Shown here: piece by piece, positions 24,364 to 32,468 of the stretch
Layout of the letters: the number at the start of each line of letters is the position of its first letter
How positions within the stretch are numbered: the first letter of the stretch is position 1
Translations under genes and position numbers: made by a program
Source: JALONO01 sp038209965
GTDB lineage: Bacteria; Bacteroidota; Bacteroidia; Cytophagales; Thermoflexibacteraceae
DNA: 37,814 bases
Direction of reading: 5' to 3'
Assembly: GCA_038209965.1 (NCBI GenBank)
Contig: JBBQXF010000042.1
Coordinates: 1 to 37,814 of the forward strand
The notes under the pieces: generated by a model
Seen by the model: the letters and a program-made list of their open reading frames with translations, nothing else
Databases searched by the model: none
What the model was told of the DNA's origin: nothing

Positions 24364-24530
24364 GATTTTTTTCTGAGATAAGTGAAAAGCGGACCGGGTG
24401 CTTGGGTGATGGGGCGCTGTCCCGCTTGTATGGGATGGATGCCAGTGGTGGGCCGATTCCATAAAGGCAGCAAAAAAAAATCAAATTTTTTGCGCTTCCG
24501 ATTTCCTAAATTGCGGCCAACACTTTCAAC

Positions 24531-25154
24531 ATGATGAAACGCTTAGTATTGTTCGTAATCGCACTTGGCAGTAGTTGGCCCCTATTGGCCCAAGATCCGG
24601 CGGATGGCCAAGAGCTTTATCCAGATGGCAAATTAAAAGCGACGGGCAAAAATGTCAACAATCGCAAGGAAGGGTATTGGTATGGGTATTACCCCAACGG
24701 TAATTTTCAGGCGATTGAAAATTATGCGAATGGCCAATTGAACGGAGCACGCAAGATCTATGCGCCCGACGGTACGCTGGAAAGCAAAGAGCAGTGGCAA
24801 AATGGGAGCCAAGACGATACTACCACTTTTTATTTCCCGGATCAAAAAATCAAGAAAATCGGTTTGATGAAAGCCGGTAAGCTCCAAGGATTATGGATCA
24901 CTTACAATGCCAATGGGACGCTGCGCCAAAAGAGCAGTTTTAAACAAGGAATTCCCGAAGGTGAATGGGAAATCTATGACAGCCACGGCATTATGCACCA
25001 GAAAGGCTCGTATGTAGCGGGCAAGGAAAGTGGACATTGGCAATTTTTTTATCCCAATGGCAAGTTGGAATCGGAGGGGGATTTTCTCGAGGGCCAAAAA
25101 ACCGGGGATTGGTATACTTACAACCCCAAGGGGAAACGGCGCAAACAAAAGTGA
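24531..25154 (+). CDS. YwqK/MORN-type repeat secreted protein
   Basis: The 207-residue protein has a signal peptide (LVLFVIALGSSWPLLA-Q). It then consists of about six short beta repeats of the type LYPDGKLKATGK, YYPNGNFQAIENYANGQLNG, and FFYPNGKLESEGDFLEGQ, the MORN_2/YwqK pattern. Databases often label these as toxin-antitoxin YwqK family antitoxins, but no toxin is nearby and the signal peptide argues for export; the label should not be taken as function. Two adjacent ATG codons (24531, 24534) are possible starts. The GMC oxidoreductase gene follows 33 bp later on the same strand. Confidence 0.85.
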   Translation: MMKRLVLFVIALGSSWPLLAQDPADGQELYPDGKLKATGKNVNNRKEGYWYGYYPNGNFQAIENYANGQLNGARKIYAPDGTLESKEQWQNGSQDDTTTFYFPDQKIKKIGLMKAGKLQGLWITYNANGTLRQKSSFKQGIPEGEWEIYDSHGIMHQKGSYVAGKESGHWQFFYPNGKLESEGDFLEGQKTGDWYTYNPKGKRRKQK

Positions 25155-25187
25155 TGGGGCACTTATCCCACCAAAACAACCTAAAAC

Positions 25188-26813
25188 ATGCTCAAAGAAT
25201 TCGATTACATCATCGTTGGGGCTGGCTCCGCCGGTTGCGTACTGGCCGCCCGGCTATCGGAAGATCCTGCCACGAATGTACTCTTGCTCGAAGCGGGCAT
25301 TGGCAAGCATGATCTACGGATCAACGCGCCGGGTGCTTACACATTGTTGAACCGGAGCAAGTACGACTGGGCATATTCCACCGAACCCCAACCCCACGTC
25401 AACCACCGAAAGATGTTTCAGCCCAGGGGCAAGACCTTGGGCGGGAGCAGCGCCACCAATGCCATGGCCTACATCCGGGGCAATGCCCTCGATTATGACG
25501 ATTGGGAGCGGGCGGGGAACCCCGGCTGGAGCTACCGCGAAGTGCTGCCCTATTTCCGCCGTTCAGAGCACAACGCTCAGTTGGCCAACGATTATCACGG
25601 CCAAAATGGGCCGCTGCACGTAAGCCGCCAACTGGCCTTTGTCTCCCCCTTTGCCCACGCTTTTGTGGGAGCGTGTGGCGAGCAGGGCATTGCCCCCACC
25701 GATGATTTTAATGGGGAGCGGCAAGAAGGGGCCGGCCTGTTCCAGTTCACGATCAAAGCGGGCAAACGCCAGAGTACTGCAACGGCGTTTTTGCTGCCGG
25801 TGCTGGCCCGGCCCAATCTTACTGTGCGCACCCAAGCGCACACGGCCCGCCTATTGATCGAGAAAAATGTAGCATTGGGCGTGGAAGTATTGACCGGGCA
25901 AAATACGACCGAAAAGATTTACGCCAAAAGGGAAGTAATCCTGAGCGCAGGGGCTTTTGGGTCGCCCCAATTGCTGATGCTTTCCGGGATTGGTGACCCG
26001 GAGCAACTCAATCCCCACGGAATTGCGGTCAAGCACTTGCTGCCCGGCGTGGGGCGCAACCTGCACGATCACCTGTTCAGTGGGGTCAGTGCGTTGAGCA
26101 AGCGCACTGTGGGGTCCAACCACCACCTCAAACCCTGGAATTCGGTGGCTGGCATGGTCAACTATGCGGTAAACAAACAAGGCCCGTTTACCGCCAGTCC
26201 CTTGGAAGCCAATGCATTCCTGCGCACGCCAGGCTCGCCCGAGCGCGTGGATTTGCAGCTCCATTTTGCGCCCATCCACGTAGGGAGTGATTACAAAGCA
26301 GATTTCCACAATATTTTCACCTTTCCTTATACCGATGGTTTTACTGTACTGCCCAGTTTGCTCAAACCCAAGAGCCGGGGCCATGTCGGTTTGCGATCGG
26401 CCAATCCGCTGGCCCCGCCCGTGATTGACCCCAACTATTTGGCCATGGAAGCCGACCGTAGTCTATTGGTGGCAGGTACTCGGCTGGCGTTGCGGGTATT
26501 GGAAGCGGATGCTTTTGGTGATTACCGGGCGCGGGTGCACTTGCCCGCGCAGCGCGGCTCGGACGAAGCGTTGCTGGAGCACATCAAAAAAATGGTGGAG
26601 TGTATCTATCACCCAGTGGGCACCTGCCGGATGGGCCACGACGAACTGGCCGTAGTGGATCACCAGTTGCGCTTGCACGGGGTGGATCGGCTCCGGGTGG
26701 CCGATGCGTCGATCATGCCCGAGATCGTATCGGGCAATACGAATGCTGCCTGCATCATGATCGGGGAGAAAGCCGCCGATCTGATCAAAATGGGCCCCCA
26801 TTCGCGCACCTAA
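25188..26813 (+). CDS. GMC-family FAD oxidoreductase (choline dehydrogenase-like)
   Basis: The 541-residue protein has the GMC layout. The FAD dinucleotide-binding motif is VGAGSAGCVLAARLSE (residues 10-25). The first GMC signature is GKTLGGSSATNAMAYIRGN, the second is around SAGAFGSPQLLMLSGIG, and the C-terminal catalytic block is HPVGTCRMG followed by GNTNAACIMIGEKAADLI. Members oxidise alcohols such as choline, or other alcohol substrates, with FAD; the substrate cannot be read from the sequence. No betaine-aldehyde dehydrogenase or transporter is adjacent, so I avoid the betA symbol. The protein has no signal peptide and is probably cytoplasmic. The length is normal for the family. Confidence 0.92.
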   Translation: MLKEFDYIIVGAGSAGCVLAARLSEDPATNVLLLEAGIGKHDLRINAPGAYTLLNRSKYDWAYSTEPQPHVNHRKMFQPRGKTLGGSSATNAMAYIRGNALDYDDWERAGNPGWSYREVLPYFRRSEHNAQLANDYHGQNGPLHVSRQLAFVSPFAHAFVGACGEQGIAPTDDFNGERQEGAGLFQFTIKAGKRQSTATAFLLPVLARPNLTVRTQAHTARLLIEKNVALGVEVLTGQNTTEKIYAKREVILSAGAFGSPQLLMLSGIGDPEQLNPHGIAVKHLLPGVGRNLHDHLFSGVSALSKRTVGSNHHLKPWNSVAGMVNYAVNKQGPFTASPLEANAFLRTPGSPERVDLQLHFAPIHVGSDYKADFHNIFTFPYTDGFTVLPSLLKPKSRGHVGLRSANPLAPPVIDPNYLAMEADRSLLVAGTRLALRVLEADAFGDYRARVHLPAQRGSDEALLEHIKKMVECIYHPVGTCRMGHDELAVVDHQLRLHGVDRLRVADASIMPEIVSGNTNAACIMIGEKAADLIKMGPHSRT

Positions 26814-26865
26814 ACAGTTGTCGGGATAGGCATGAGCAAGATTGGCGGTTCCGACAAACTCGATG

Positions 26866-27552
26866 TTAGTTGAGATCGGCCGGTTTTGTACGGCTTGGCT
26901 GCCAGGGCAGGCCCAGTTTAAGACCCATGGTTATACTGGGAGCGATGAAATCGCCAAAATTACCGCTCCATGCTTGTAAGAATCGGTTTAAGTCAACGTC
27001 GGCGGGGCGGCCCGGCGTTCGGATGAAGACGACCCGGAAACCAACCCCAACGAAAATATCCACCAGCAATTTTTCACCAAACTGAAAGCCGGTCTTTAAG
27101 TGCATGCCAGTTACATTTTTGATTTGCCGCACCTCCACGAATTGAAAGAAATTGCCCTGATTGGTCTCCATTTCGCGGCGGTGCCCCGCTCGTTTGTAAA
27201 AAACGTCCAATGCCAGATATCCGCCACGGGGGTTGGTTCGCCGGATGTTAAAATAGCGGCGCATTTCACTGCGCAGCCGGATCACCGATTTTGGGGGTTG
27301 ATCGATCCGGTCATTATTGATTTGCCAGATATCGTAATAGCCATATCCCAGTTCTTGCTGGAAGCTCCATCTGGGGTGAAATACATACTCGGCCCCAAAC
27401 ATGAGCGAAGGCTCAGGATCGAGGGCAACCAATGGGGAAAATTTAAAAACCCATTGTTCAAATGGGAGCGCGTGACGGGTGGTGTCCTGGGCGATGGTGG
27501 CATTGTCTGCCAGCAGGCCAAAGATGGATATTGCCAGAAATAATCTTATCAC
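26866..27552 (-). CDS. Small outer-membrane beta-barrel protein (DUF3575-like)
   Basis: The 228-residue product begins with a signal peptide (MIRLFLAISIFGLLADNATIA-Q). Barrel-like strands follow (WVFKFSPLVALDPEPSLMFG, WSFQQELGYGYYDIW, RGGYLALDVFYKRAG, VDIFVGVGFRVVF, SITMGLKLGLPW). The overall plan suggests the DUF3575 group of Bacteroidota outer-membrane proteins, but I hold that tentatively. Its ATG overlaps the TGA of the LVIVD lipoprotein gene (27549-27552), so the two are translationally coupled. It is the last gene of the operon that starts near 29847. Confidence 0.7.
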   Translation of the reverse strand: MIRLFLAISIFGLLADNATIAQDTTRHALPFEQWVFKFSPLVALDPEPSLMFGAEYVFHPRWSFQQELGYGYYDIWQINNDRIDQPPKSVIRLRSEMRRYFNIRRTNPRGGYLALDVFYKRAGHRREMETNQGNFFQFVEVRQIKNVTGMHLKTGFQFGEKLLVDIFVGVGFRVVFIRTPGRPADVDLNRFLQAWSGNFGDFIAPSITMGLKLGLPWQPSRTKPADLN

Positions 27553-28322
27553 TTGGTCACGGGGATTTTGCTCAACAATTGGAGTTTGGTCAAGTCGGTG
27601 TAATCATATTGGTAGAACCCATCCTCGCCAATGACCAGCAGCGAAGCCGGCAAGGGAATCACATCATAACTTTTCACTTCGGTCAAAAAACTTTTCTGCA
27701 CAAGCTCCACTGGATCAGTGGCATCGAACACCCGCAGGCCGGCTGCGCCCTCGCACAGGAACAGCGCGTTGCCCCGGATGCCGATCCCGTAAGGGCTAGA
27801 AACGGCATAAACCTTCAAAGTGCGCGGATTGCTCAAATTGCTGATATCAATCACAAACATCACGTTTTCAGTCGTTAACCGTCTGCCGCAGCCTGCCGTC
27901 GCGGCCCGCAGGGTCACGTACGCATAGTTGCCCTGCGCTACCACTGGATCGCAGCCCCGCCCGGTGATGTGCGGCAGCACCGATAACCGTTTGGGCTGGG
28001 CCGGGTTATCAAGGTTGTAAATAAACATGGCACTGTTGGAGCCGATGAACAAGTTATTGTTGTAAGGAAAAATGGTCTCGATGCCCATGCCCACTGAAAC
28101 GGTGGCGGTGGGCCGGGGAGTGGCGGGTCGGCTGATGTCAAAAGTCCGAAGGTTGTTTTGATCCACCACGTACAGGTTGTTGCCCAGAATAGTGAAGCGG
28201 GCCATGGATCCGCCCGTGCCTGTTCCGTTGTCCCCGGAGCTAAAGGACATTTTGTCCATTGAACAGCCTTGGAGCAGTTGGCCAAGCCCAATGAATAGGC
28301 ATAAAAATATATACTTTCTCAT
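27549..28322 (-). CDS. LVIVD-repeat lipoprotein
   Basis: The 257-residue lipoprotein (lipobox LLQGC, Cys20) is built of short repeats of the LVIVD type, where a name-value phrase such as LYVVDQNNLRTFDISRPATP, MFIYNLDNPAQPK, MFVIDISNLSNPRTLKVYAV and LRVFDATDPVELVQ recurs every 40 or so residues and folds as a beta-propeller-like blade. Envelope lipoproteins of this kind are frequent in Bacteroidota; the function is unknown. The stop overlaps the start of the following gene by 4 bp. It lies 134 bp downstream of a second LVIVD gene (28457-28999), which it resembles. Confidence 0.85.
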   Translation of the reverse strand: MRKYIFLCLFIGLGQLLQGCSMDKMSFSSGDNGTGTGGSMARFTILGNNLYVVDQNNLRTFDISRPATPRPTATVSVGMGIETIFPYNNNLFIGSNSAMFIYNLDNPAQPKRLSVLPHITGRGCDPVVAQGNYAYVTLRAATAGCGRRLTTENVMFVIDISNLSNPRTLKVYAVSSPYGIGIRGNALFLCEGAAGLRVFDATDPVELVQKSFLTEVKSYDVIPLPASLLVIGEDGFYQYDYTDLTKLQLLSKIPVTK

Positions 28323-28456
28323 ATTGGTATTATTTAAACCAAGATTAAAACGGGTAGATGTTGAATCAGGTTAATTATCTGATTTTCAGTGACTCAACTG
28401 TAAAATAAGTCCAAATCAGTTTGGATAAAATAGTTACCTTCGGGACTTCGACTGGT

Positions 28457-28999
28457 TTACCGCCGACATTTTGGGTTTTTAAGGGTGGCTTTTTCCCAAC
28501 CCACCACCACTCCTTTGGCCAGATCCGCGCATTCAAAATAAACGCCAAACTCATTGGGGTAATTTTGGGTACCTTGCGGGAGGGCATCCGTCACCCGGTT
28601 CACTACCCGGATGTTGGTCAAGTCGCTGATATCCAACGATATCAAGTCGCGGTAGTTGTCGGCATACAGGATAGTGCCCTTAATGGCCAAGTCCACATTG
28701 CCCGGAATGCGGATGAACGCCAATGTTTTGGGTTGGCTCGGGTTGCGGTTGTTGATCACATGAATGCCCTGGTACAATTCATTGACAAAAATCAAACTAT
28801 CTTTCGCATATATTTTACCAGTGTTGCGCAGGGGCCGGGCTGGGCCCGCCGATATTTGGCTAGCTTGTTCCTTGGCCATGTAGATGGGGCGCAGCCCTGC
28901 TTGCTCGGTATCGCTGGGCGCAATATCGCAGGCCGGCAAGAAAAGTGCGGTCAATAATAATAGCAAAACGGGTAATCGGGAATGTATTGTCATGGCCAT
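28457..28999 (-). CDS. LVIVD-repeat lipoprotein (short)
   Basis: The 180-residue product has a lipoprotein signal (LLLLTALFLPAC, Cys24) and LVIVD-type repeats (IHVINNRNPSQPKTLAFI, LISLDISDLTNIRVVNRVTD). It ends in ECADLAKGVVVGWEKATL followed by a Cys-containing tail, which is the usual end of these proteins. It has fewer repeats than the downstream copy. The start could be 28999 or 28993 (second ATG). It lies 67 bp after the stop of the phosphopantetheinyl transferase gene on the same strand, so the two probably share a transcript. Confidence 0.82.
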   Translation of the reverse strand: MAMTIHSRLPVLLLLLTALFLPACDIAPSDTEQAGLRPIYMAKEQASQISAGPARPLRNTGKIYAKDSLIFVNELYQGIHVINNRNPSQPKTLAFIRIPGNVDLAIKGTILYADNYRDLISLDISDLTNIRVVNRVTDALPQGTQNYPNEFGVYFECADLAKGVVVGWEKATLKNPKCRR

Positions 29000-29066
29000 T
29001 AAGTTGAATCAAACCGGGATGTACAACCTGTACTGGTTATTTCGCCAAAGGGTTGCAATTGGCCCG

Positions 29067-29705
29067 TCAAATTTCGCTGGGCAAGATCAGCGGGGTAGCA
29101 ATCACTACCCAGTGATCTTCCCAAGGCCGGGCGATGCACGCTATTTGGCTGATTGAGTGGACAAGCAGTTCGCCATAAAAACGATTTTCGTGCCATTGGA
29201 GGCTGATTTGCCGTTTAAAATCCAAGCCCCTCTCTCCATGAAGCTTGTAGATTGCCTCTTTTGCGCACCAAAAAATCGTTTTACGATCCAAGGTTGGGGC
29301 TTGTTGCAATTCAGATTGGCTGAACAGCCGGGGCGCTACCCGATCGATCGCTGGACTTGCCCGCTCAATGTCAATGCCGATTGGCGAGGCCCTGTCCAAG
29401 GCCACGACTGCCCAAGGGGCGGCATGGGAGAAGGAAAGATGGGCGACTTGATTGGCCAGGTACGGCTTGCCAAACGCATCTTTGCTGATGTCGGCCAATG
29501 GTAGAGATTTCTTGCCCAACAGTTCAAGGCACAGTGCCCGGACTGATAGCCATTCCAAACGCTTGGCAGGGTGGGCGAGGAGGGCTAGCTCCTGGTGGTC
29601 AATGAAAGCAGAGAGTTGGGGCAGCAGTTGGCTTTCCGGTTCGGCAATTTGCCACAGGCCCCAGCACGCCGATGGTGACAAGTTTTCGTAGTGCAAAAAA
29701 GGCAT
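29067..29705 (-). CDS. 4'-phosphopantetheinyl transferase
   Basis: The 212-residue protein carries the Sfp/AcpT-type superfamily motifs: KDAFGKPYLANQVAHLSFSH around residue 76-94, GIDIER (110-115, metal-binding acidic residues) and WCAKEAIYK (146-154, catalytic Glu/Lys). The family transfers the phosphopantetheine arm of CoA to carrier proteins. No carrier-protein or synthase gene is in the window, so the target is presumably the fatty acid ACP or a distant pathway. The protein is cytoplasmic. It is preceded on the same strand, 22 bp away, by a tiny membrane peptide with a strong promoter, and followed by the LVIVD genes. Confidence 0.92.
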   Translation of the reverse strand: MPFLHYENLSPSACWGLWQIAEPESQLLPQLSAFIDHQELALLAHPAKRLEWLSVRALCLELLGKKSLPLADISKDAFGKPYLANQVAHLSFSHAAPWAVVALDRASPIGIDIERASPAIDRVAPRLFSQSELQQAPTLDRKTIFWCAKEAIYKLHGERGLDFKRQISLQWHENRFYGELLVHSISQIACIARPWEDHWVVIATPLILPSEI

Positions 29706-29727
29706 GACAAAAATTAAGGTGCCCTAC

Positions 29728-29847
29728 TTAGAAAACGAGTGGAATCGCATTGATCAGATTTATCAATACAATTAATGATACCACAATGACCAATGTAACA
29801 ACGCGGTAATCTGTTTTTCTGATATTTGGGGCTTGATTGCGGAGCAT
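29728..29847 (-). CDS. Small single-pass membrane peptide (39 residues)
   Basis: A 40-codon frame from ATG 29847 encodes a basic N-terminus (MLRNQAPNIRKTDYR), then one very hydrophobic helix (VVTLVIVVSLIVLINLI) and a short C-terminal tail, an Arg/Lys-inside, single-pass topology. The promoter at 29873-29904 matches consensus closely and predicts a leader of about 20 nt to exactly this ATG. The phosphopantetheinyl transferase gene follows 22 bp after its stop. I do not know a family for it. The clean topology and the promoter placement are the main support; the alternative is a leader peptide or chance frame. Confidence 0.55.
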   Translation of the reverse strand: MLRNQAPNIRKTDYRVVTLVIVVSLIVLINLINAIPLVF

Positions 29848-29872
29848 GATACAACTTTTGATATTTTACGCT

Positions 29873-29904
29873 CAAATGTAAGATCATCTATGTTTTTCAC
29901 CAAA
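29873..29904 (-). promoter_or_regulatory. Promoter of the small peptide / phosphopantetheinyl transferase operon
   Basis: On the minus strand TTTG (29901-29904), a 20-bp spacer and TACATTTG (29873-29880) match the Bacteroidota promoter exactly, 26 bp before the ATG at 29847. Confidence 0.8.
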
Positions 29905-30037
29905 AAACCGCGGACAAATTTTAAATTTTTTTAAGATTGGTTGTCAATCCAGTAATAAAGCGATTAAGTAATCGTAAAATCAGTGATAATTACCAAAAAA
30001 AGTGTTTTTATTTTAATATTATTATATTTTTTCACAA

Positions 30038-30051
30038 AAGTAAATTTACTT
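30038..30051. promoter_or_regulatory. 14-bp palindrome before the BASS transporter start
   Basis: aagtaaatttactt is a perfect palindrome ending 5 bp before the ATG at 30057. It would overlap the ribosome-binding region or a repressor site. The 209-bp gap also holds an imperfect -7 box (tatatttt). Confidence 0.45.
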
Positions 30052-30056
30052 ATAAA

Positions 30057-30938
30057 ATGACCCAGCAGTTTCTCCTTGGTACTGTTTTTCCGGTTATCCT
30101 AGCATCTTTGATGTTTGGCATGGGCCTTACCCTCAAACTGGGGGATTTTAAGCGGGTGGCGCTCTATCCCAAAGCCGCACTGCTTGGCCTGATCAACCAA
30201 ATTGTATTGTTGCCAGTACTGGGCCTGATCGTGGTGACCATTATCGAAGGCCCCATTGAAATATCAGCCGGGCTGATGATCATCGCTTTGTGCCCAGGTG
30301 GGGCCACGTCCAACTCAATCACCTACTTTTCGCGGGGCGATGTGGCATTGTCCATCACCCTGACGGCACTTTCCAGCGTGATCACTGTTTTTACGATTCC
30401 GTTTTTTCTTAACTGGGCCTTGATCTATCTGACCGGCTCGGGCCAACTGATCCAGTTGCCGGTTTGGAACACGGTGCAACAGATCATCACCCTGACGGCC
30501 ATCCCGGTGGCACTCGGCTTGGCGGTGGGTACGTGGTTCCCCAAATTTGCGGCCAAGGCCGAGCGGCCCATCGGGTTTGGGTCGGTTATTTTGATTGTTT
30601 TGGCGGTAGTGGTCATTATCATCATTGTATTGGAGCGGGGCAATTTGGGCGATTTTATCCTCCAAGCCGGCCCAGTAGTGCTTTTGCTCAACGCCAGTTC
30701 GCTGACGATGGGTTACTTGACCAGTCGCCTTTTTCGGTTACCAGTGGCCCAGGCCATTACCATCTCCATTGAGACCGGCATCCAGAATGGGCTGTTGGGT
30801 ATTGTGATCGCCTCTTCGCCCAAACTGCTCAATCAACCCGAAATGGCCATTCCTGCCGCTGTTTATGGGATCCTTATGTGTCTGACGGGCTTGGCGGCAG
30901 TTTTTGTTTTCCGCCGCATGGCAAATTCATCTGGCTAA
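30057..30938 (+). CDS. Bile acid:sodium symporter family (BASS) transporter
   Basis: The 293-residue polytopic protein has about nine or ten transmembrane helices and the BASS-family landmarks: SLMFGMGLTLKLGDFKRV in the first part, IIALCPGGATSNSITYFSRG (the crossover region that binds sodium) and TISIETGIQNGLLGIVIA in the second. Family members move organic anions such as bile acids, pyruvate or sulfated compounds together with sodium across the inner membrane; the substrate is unknown here. The ATG at 30057 is used because the hydrophobic start is there; the open frame goes back to 29937. It is monocistronic. Confidence 0.92.
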   Translation: MTQQFLLGTVFPVILASLMFGMGLTLKLGDFKRVALYPKAALLGLINQIVLLPVLGLIVVTIIEGPIEISAGLMIIALCPGGATSNSITYFSRGDVALSITLTALSSVITVFTIPFFLNWALIYLTGSGQLIQLPVWNTVQQIITLTAIPVALGLAVGTWFPKFAAKAERPIGFGSVILIVLAVVVIIIIVLERGNLGDFILQAGPVVLLLNASSLTMGYLTSRLFRLPVAQAITISIETGIQNGLLGIVIASSPKLLNQPEMAIPAAVYGILMCLTGLAAVFVFRRMANSSG

Positions 30939-30952
30939 TCAGCCGCCTGATT
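30937..30952 (+). terminator. Weak hairpin at the end of the BASS gene
   Basis: aatcag (30937-30942) and ctgatt (30947-30952) form a 6-bp stem with a 4-nt loop followed by two more T residues. It overlaps the stop codon. Terminator function is uncertain. Confidence 0.35.
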
Positions 30953-30974
30953 TTGCGAAAAAGTAGGGGTGAAG

Positions 30975-31006
30975 TTGTCCAATTCCTCAGAATTCGGCTA
31001 ATTTTG
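30975..31006 (+). promoter_or_regulatory. Promoter of the HAD phosphatase gene
   Basis: TTG (30975-30977), 21 bp, then TAATTTTG (30999-31006), an exact -7 match, 29 bp before the ATG at 31036. Confidence 0.7.
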
Positions 31007-31035
31007 TTGCCGAATTTACGACTGAACTGCACTTT

Positions 31036-31698
31036 ATGAAACCAACATTTGCAATGCTTTTTGACATGGACGGCGTCATTGTGGACAGCAATCCGTACCA
31101 TAAGGCCGCCCTCATCACCTTCTGTCGCCAGCATGGCCACGATTTGACCGAAGACGAACTCCGCCAAAAGATTTATGGGCGCACCAACAAAGAATGGATC
31201 AGCAACTTGTTTGATGGTCAGGTCAGTCCGGGGCAACTTCGCCAATATGCGGACGAAAAGGAAGCCCTTTATCGGGATTTGTTCCAGTATGATATTCAAC
31301 CAGTGGCTGGCCTGCCCGATTTTTTGGCGCATCTGGCCGATCAGCAAGTAGTCAGGGCCATTGCCACTTCGGCACCAAGGGCCAACGTGGATTTTACCCT
31401 CACCAAAACCGGACTGACCCATTATTTTGACACTATTCTGGATGACAGTTTTGTCGAACACGGCAAGCCCAACCCCGAGATCTATTTGAAAACAGCGGCA
31501 GCGGTCGGTTTTGCCCCCAGTCGCTGCATCGTTTTGGAGGACTCAATCGCTGGGGTGCGGGCAGGCAAAGCGGCGGGCTGCAAAGTCGTGGCCATTGGCA
31601 CTACGCATACCCGCGAAGAGCTGCCCGAAGCAGATTTTTATATACTGGATTTTACCAATCTAACCATTGCCAACCTGTTGGCGGGGCTTGGTTGGTAG
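31036..31698 (+). CDS. HAD-family phosphatase (beta-phosphoglucomutase-like)
   Basis: The 220-residue protein has the haloacid-dehalogenase motifs: motif I FDMDGVIVDSNPYH (nucleophile Asp10 and acid/base Asp12), motif II IATSAP, motif III Lys in HGKPNPEIYLK, and motif IV VLEDSIAGVRAGKAAG. The helical cap between residues 16 and 85 puts it in the C1-cap beta-phosphoglucomutase/DOG phosphatase group. Substrates may be sugar phosphates. It is cytoplasmic. The sixA gene follows; its start lies 75 bp after this stop, so the two may share a transcript. Confidence 0.92.
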   Translation: MKPTFAMLFDMDGVIVDSNPYHKAALITFCRQHGHDLTEDELRQKIYGRTNKEWISNLFDGQVSPGQLRQYADEKEALYRDLFQYDIQPVAGLPDFLAHLADQQVVRAIATSAPRANVDFTLTKTGLTHYFDTILDDSFVEHGKPNPEIYLKTAAAVGFAPSRCIVLEDSIAGVRAGKAAGCKVVAIGTTHTREELPEADFYILDFTNLTIANLLAGLGW

Positions 31699-31772
31699 GA
31701 TTCTGGGGAAAGAACCCAAACCAACCGGAATGTTTGTGTTATCTTGCGGCAAGGAAACAGTCAATATTGAAG

Positions 31773-32267
31773 ATGGGAAAGCAATTATTTTTGATCCGCC
31801 ATGCCGAGGCAGAAGAACCGGGCGGGCAGAGAGATTTTGACCGTGAACTGACCCACTTGGGGCTGATCAAAGCGAGCCGGGGCGGGCAGTTGCTGGCCGA
31901 TCTGGAAACCAAGCCCAGCGCTTTTTATGCCAGTTCGGCCAGACGGGCAGCCTACACCGCCGAGCTGATCCATGAGCGGCTGGGCCAAGGCCTGGCCCCG
32001 ATCCAATTTTTGGAGAATCTTTACAATGCTTCCCCCCGGATCTTGTTGGATTTTATCGCCAAACTTGACAATAACTTAGCGTCGGTGGTGCTGGTGGGCC
32101 ACAATCCGGGCATCACCTACGTGGCCGAGTACTTAACGGGCGAATCGGTAGCGAATGGCATGGCCCCGGGCGGGATTGCTCTTTTGGTCTCTGAACTGGC
32201 CCAGTGGAGTTTATTGTCGCAGCGGACTTGCCAACTCGCTTGGTACCGCGAACCAGAAGCCCACTAG
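31773..32267 (+). CDS. Phosphohistidine phosphatase SixA-like (histidine phosphatase family)
   Basis: The 164-residue protein starts with the histidine phosphatase signature FLIRHAEAEEPGG, has Arg/Ser residues in YASSARRAAYTAELI and the second catalytic His in VVLVGHNPGITYVAEYL, the SixA arrangement. SixA removes phosphate from histidine residues of signalling proteins in E. coli; whether this one does is inferred by family only. The ATG at 31773 places the catalytic segment at the N-terminus as in the family; the frame is open back to 31692 but that would overlap the preceding gene and add non-conserved residues. Confidence 0.87.
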   Translation: MGKQLFLIRHAEAEEPGGQRDFDRELTHLGLIKASRGGQLLADLETKPSAFYASSARRAAYTAELIHERLGQGLAPIQFLENLYNASPRILLDFIAKLDNNLASVVLVGHNPGITYVAEYLTGESVANGMAPGGIALLVSELAQWSLLSQRTCQLAWYREPEAH

Positions 32268-32468
32268 CGGATTGACCCATTATTTATCCGGTGGATTCCA
32301 CCACGCTGCTTTGGCCACGGTTATTGACGATTGGTTTTCAACCATTTAGGCATTATTATTTTCCCTCAACTCGAAAAGAAGGACATTGAAAATCAGTTTT
32401 TTGATCGCTTAAATCATTTTAACTGAAGTATGGTTATCAAACTGTCGAACCACTAGCATTTGAAGCAC

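Noticed and set aside
24531..25154. Calling the YwqK-like gene an antitoxin
   Set aside because: It has a signal peptide and no toxin gene nearby; the database label comes from the repeat, not from function.
26818..26857. Possible hairpin between the GMC oxidoreductase and the DUF3575-like gene (ttgtcgg / ccgacaa)
   Set aside because: Only 7 bp with a 26-nt loop and no T-run; too weak to call a terminator.
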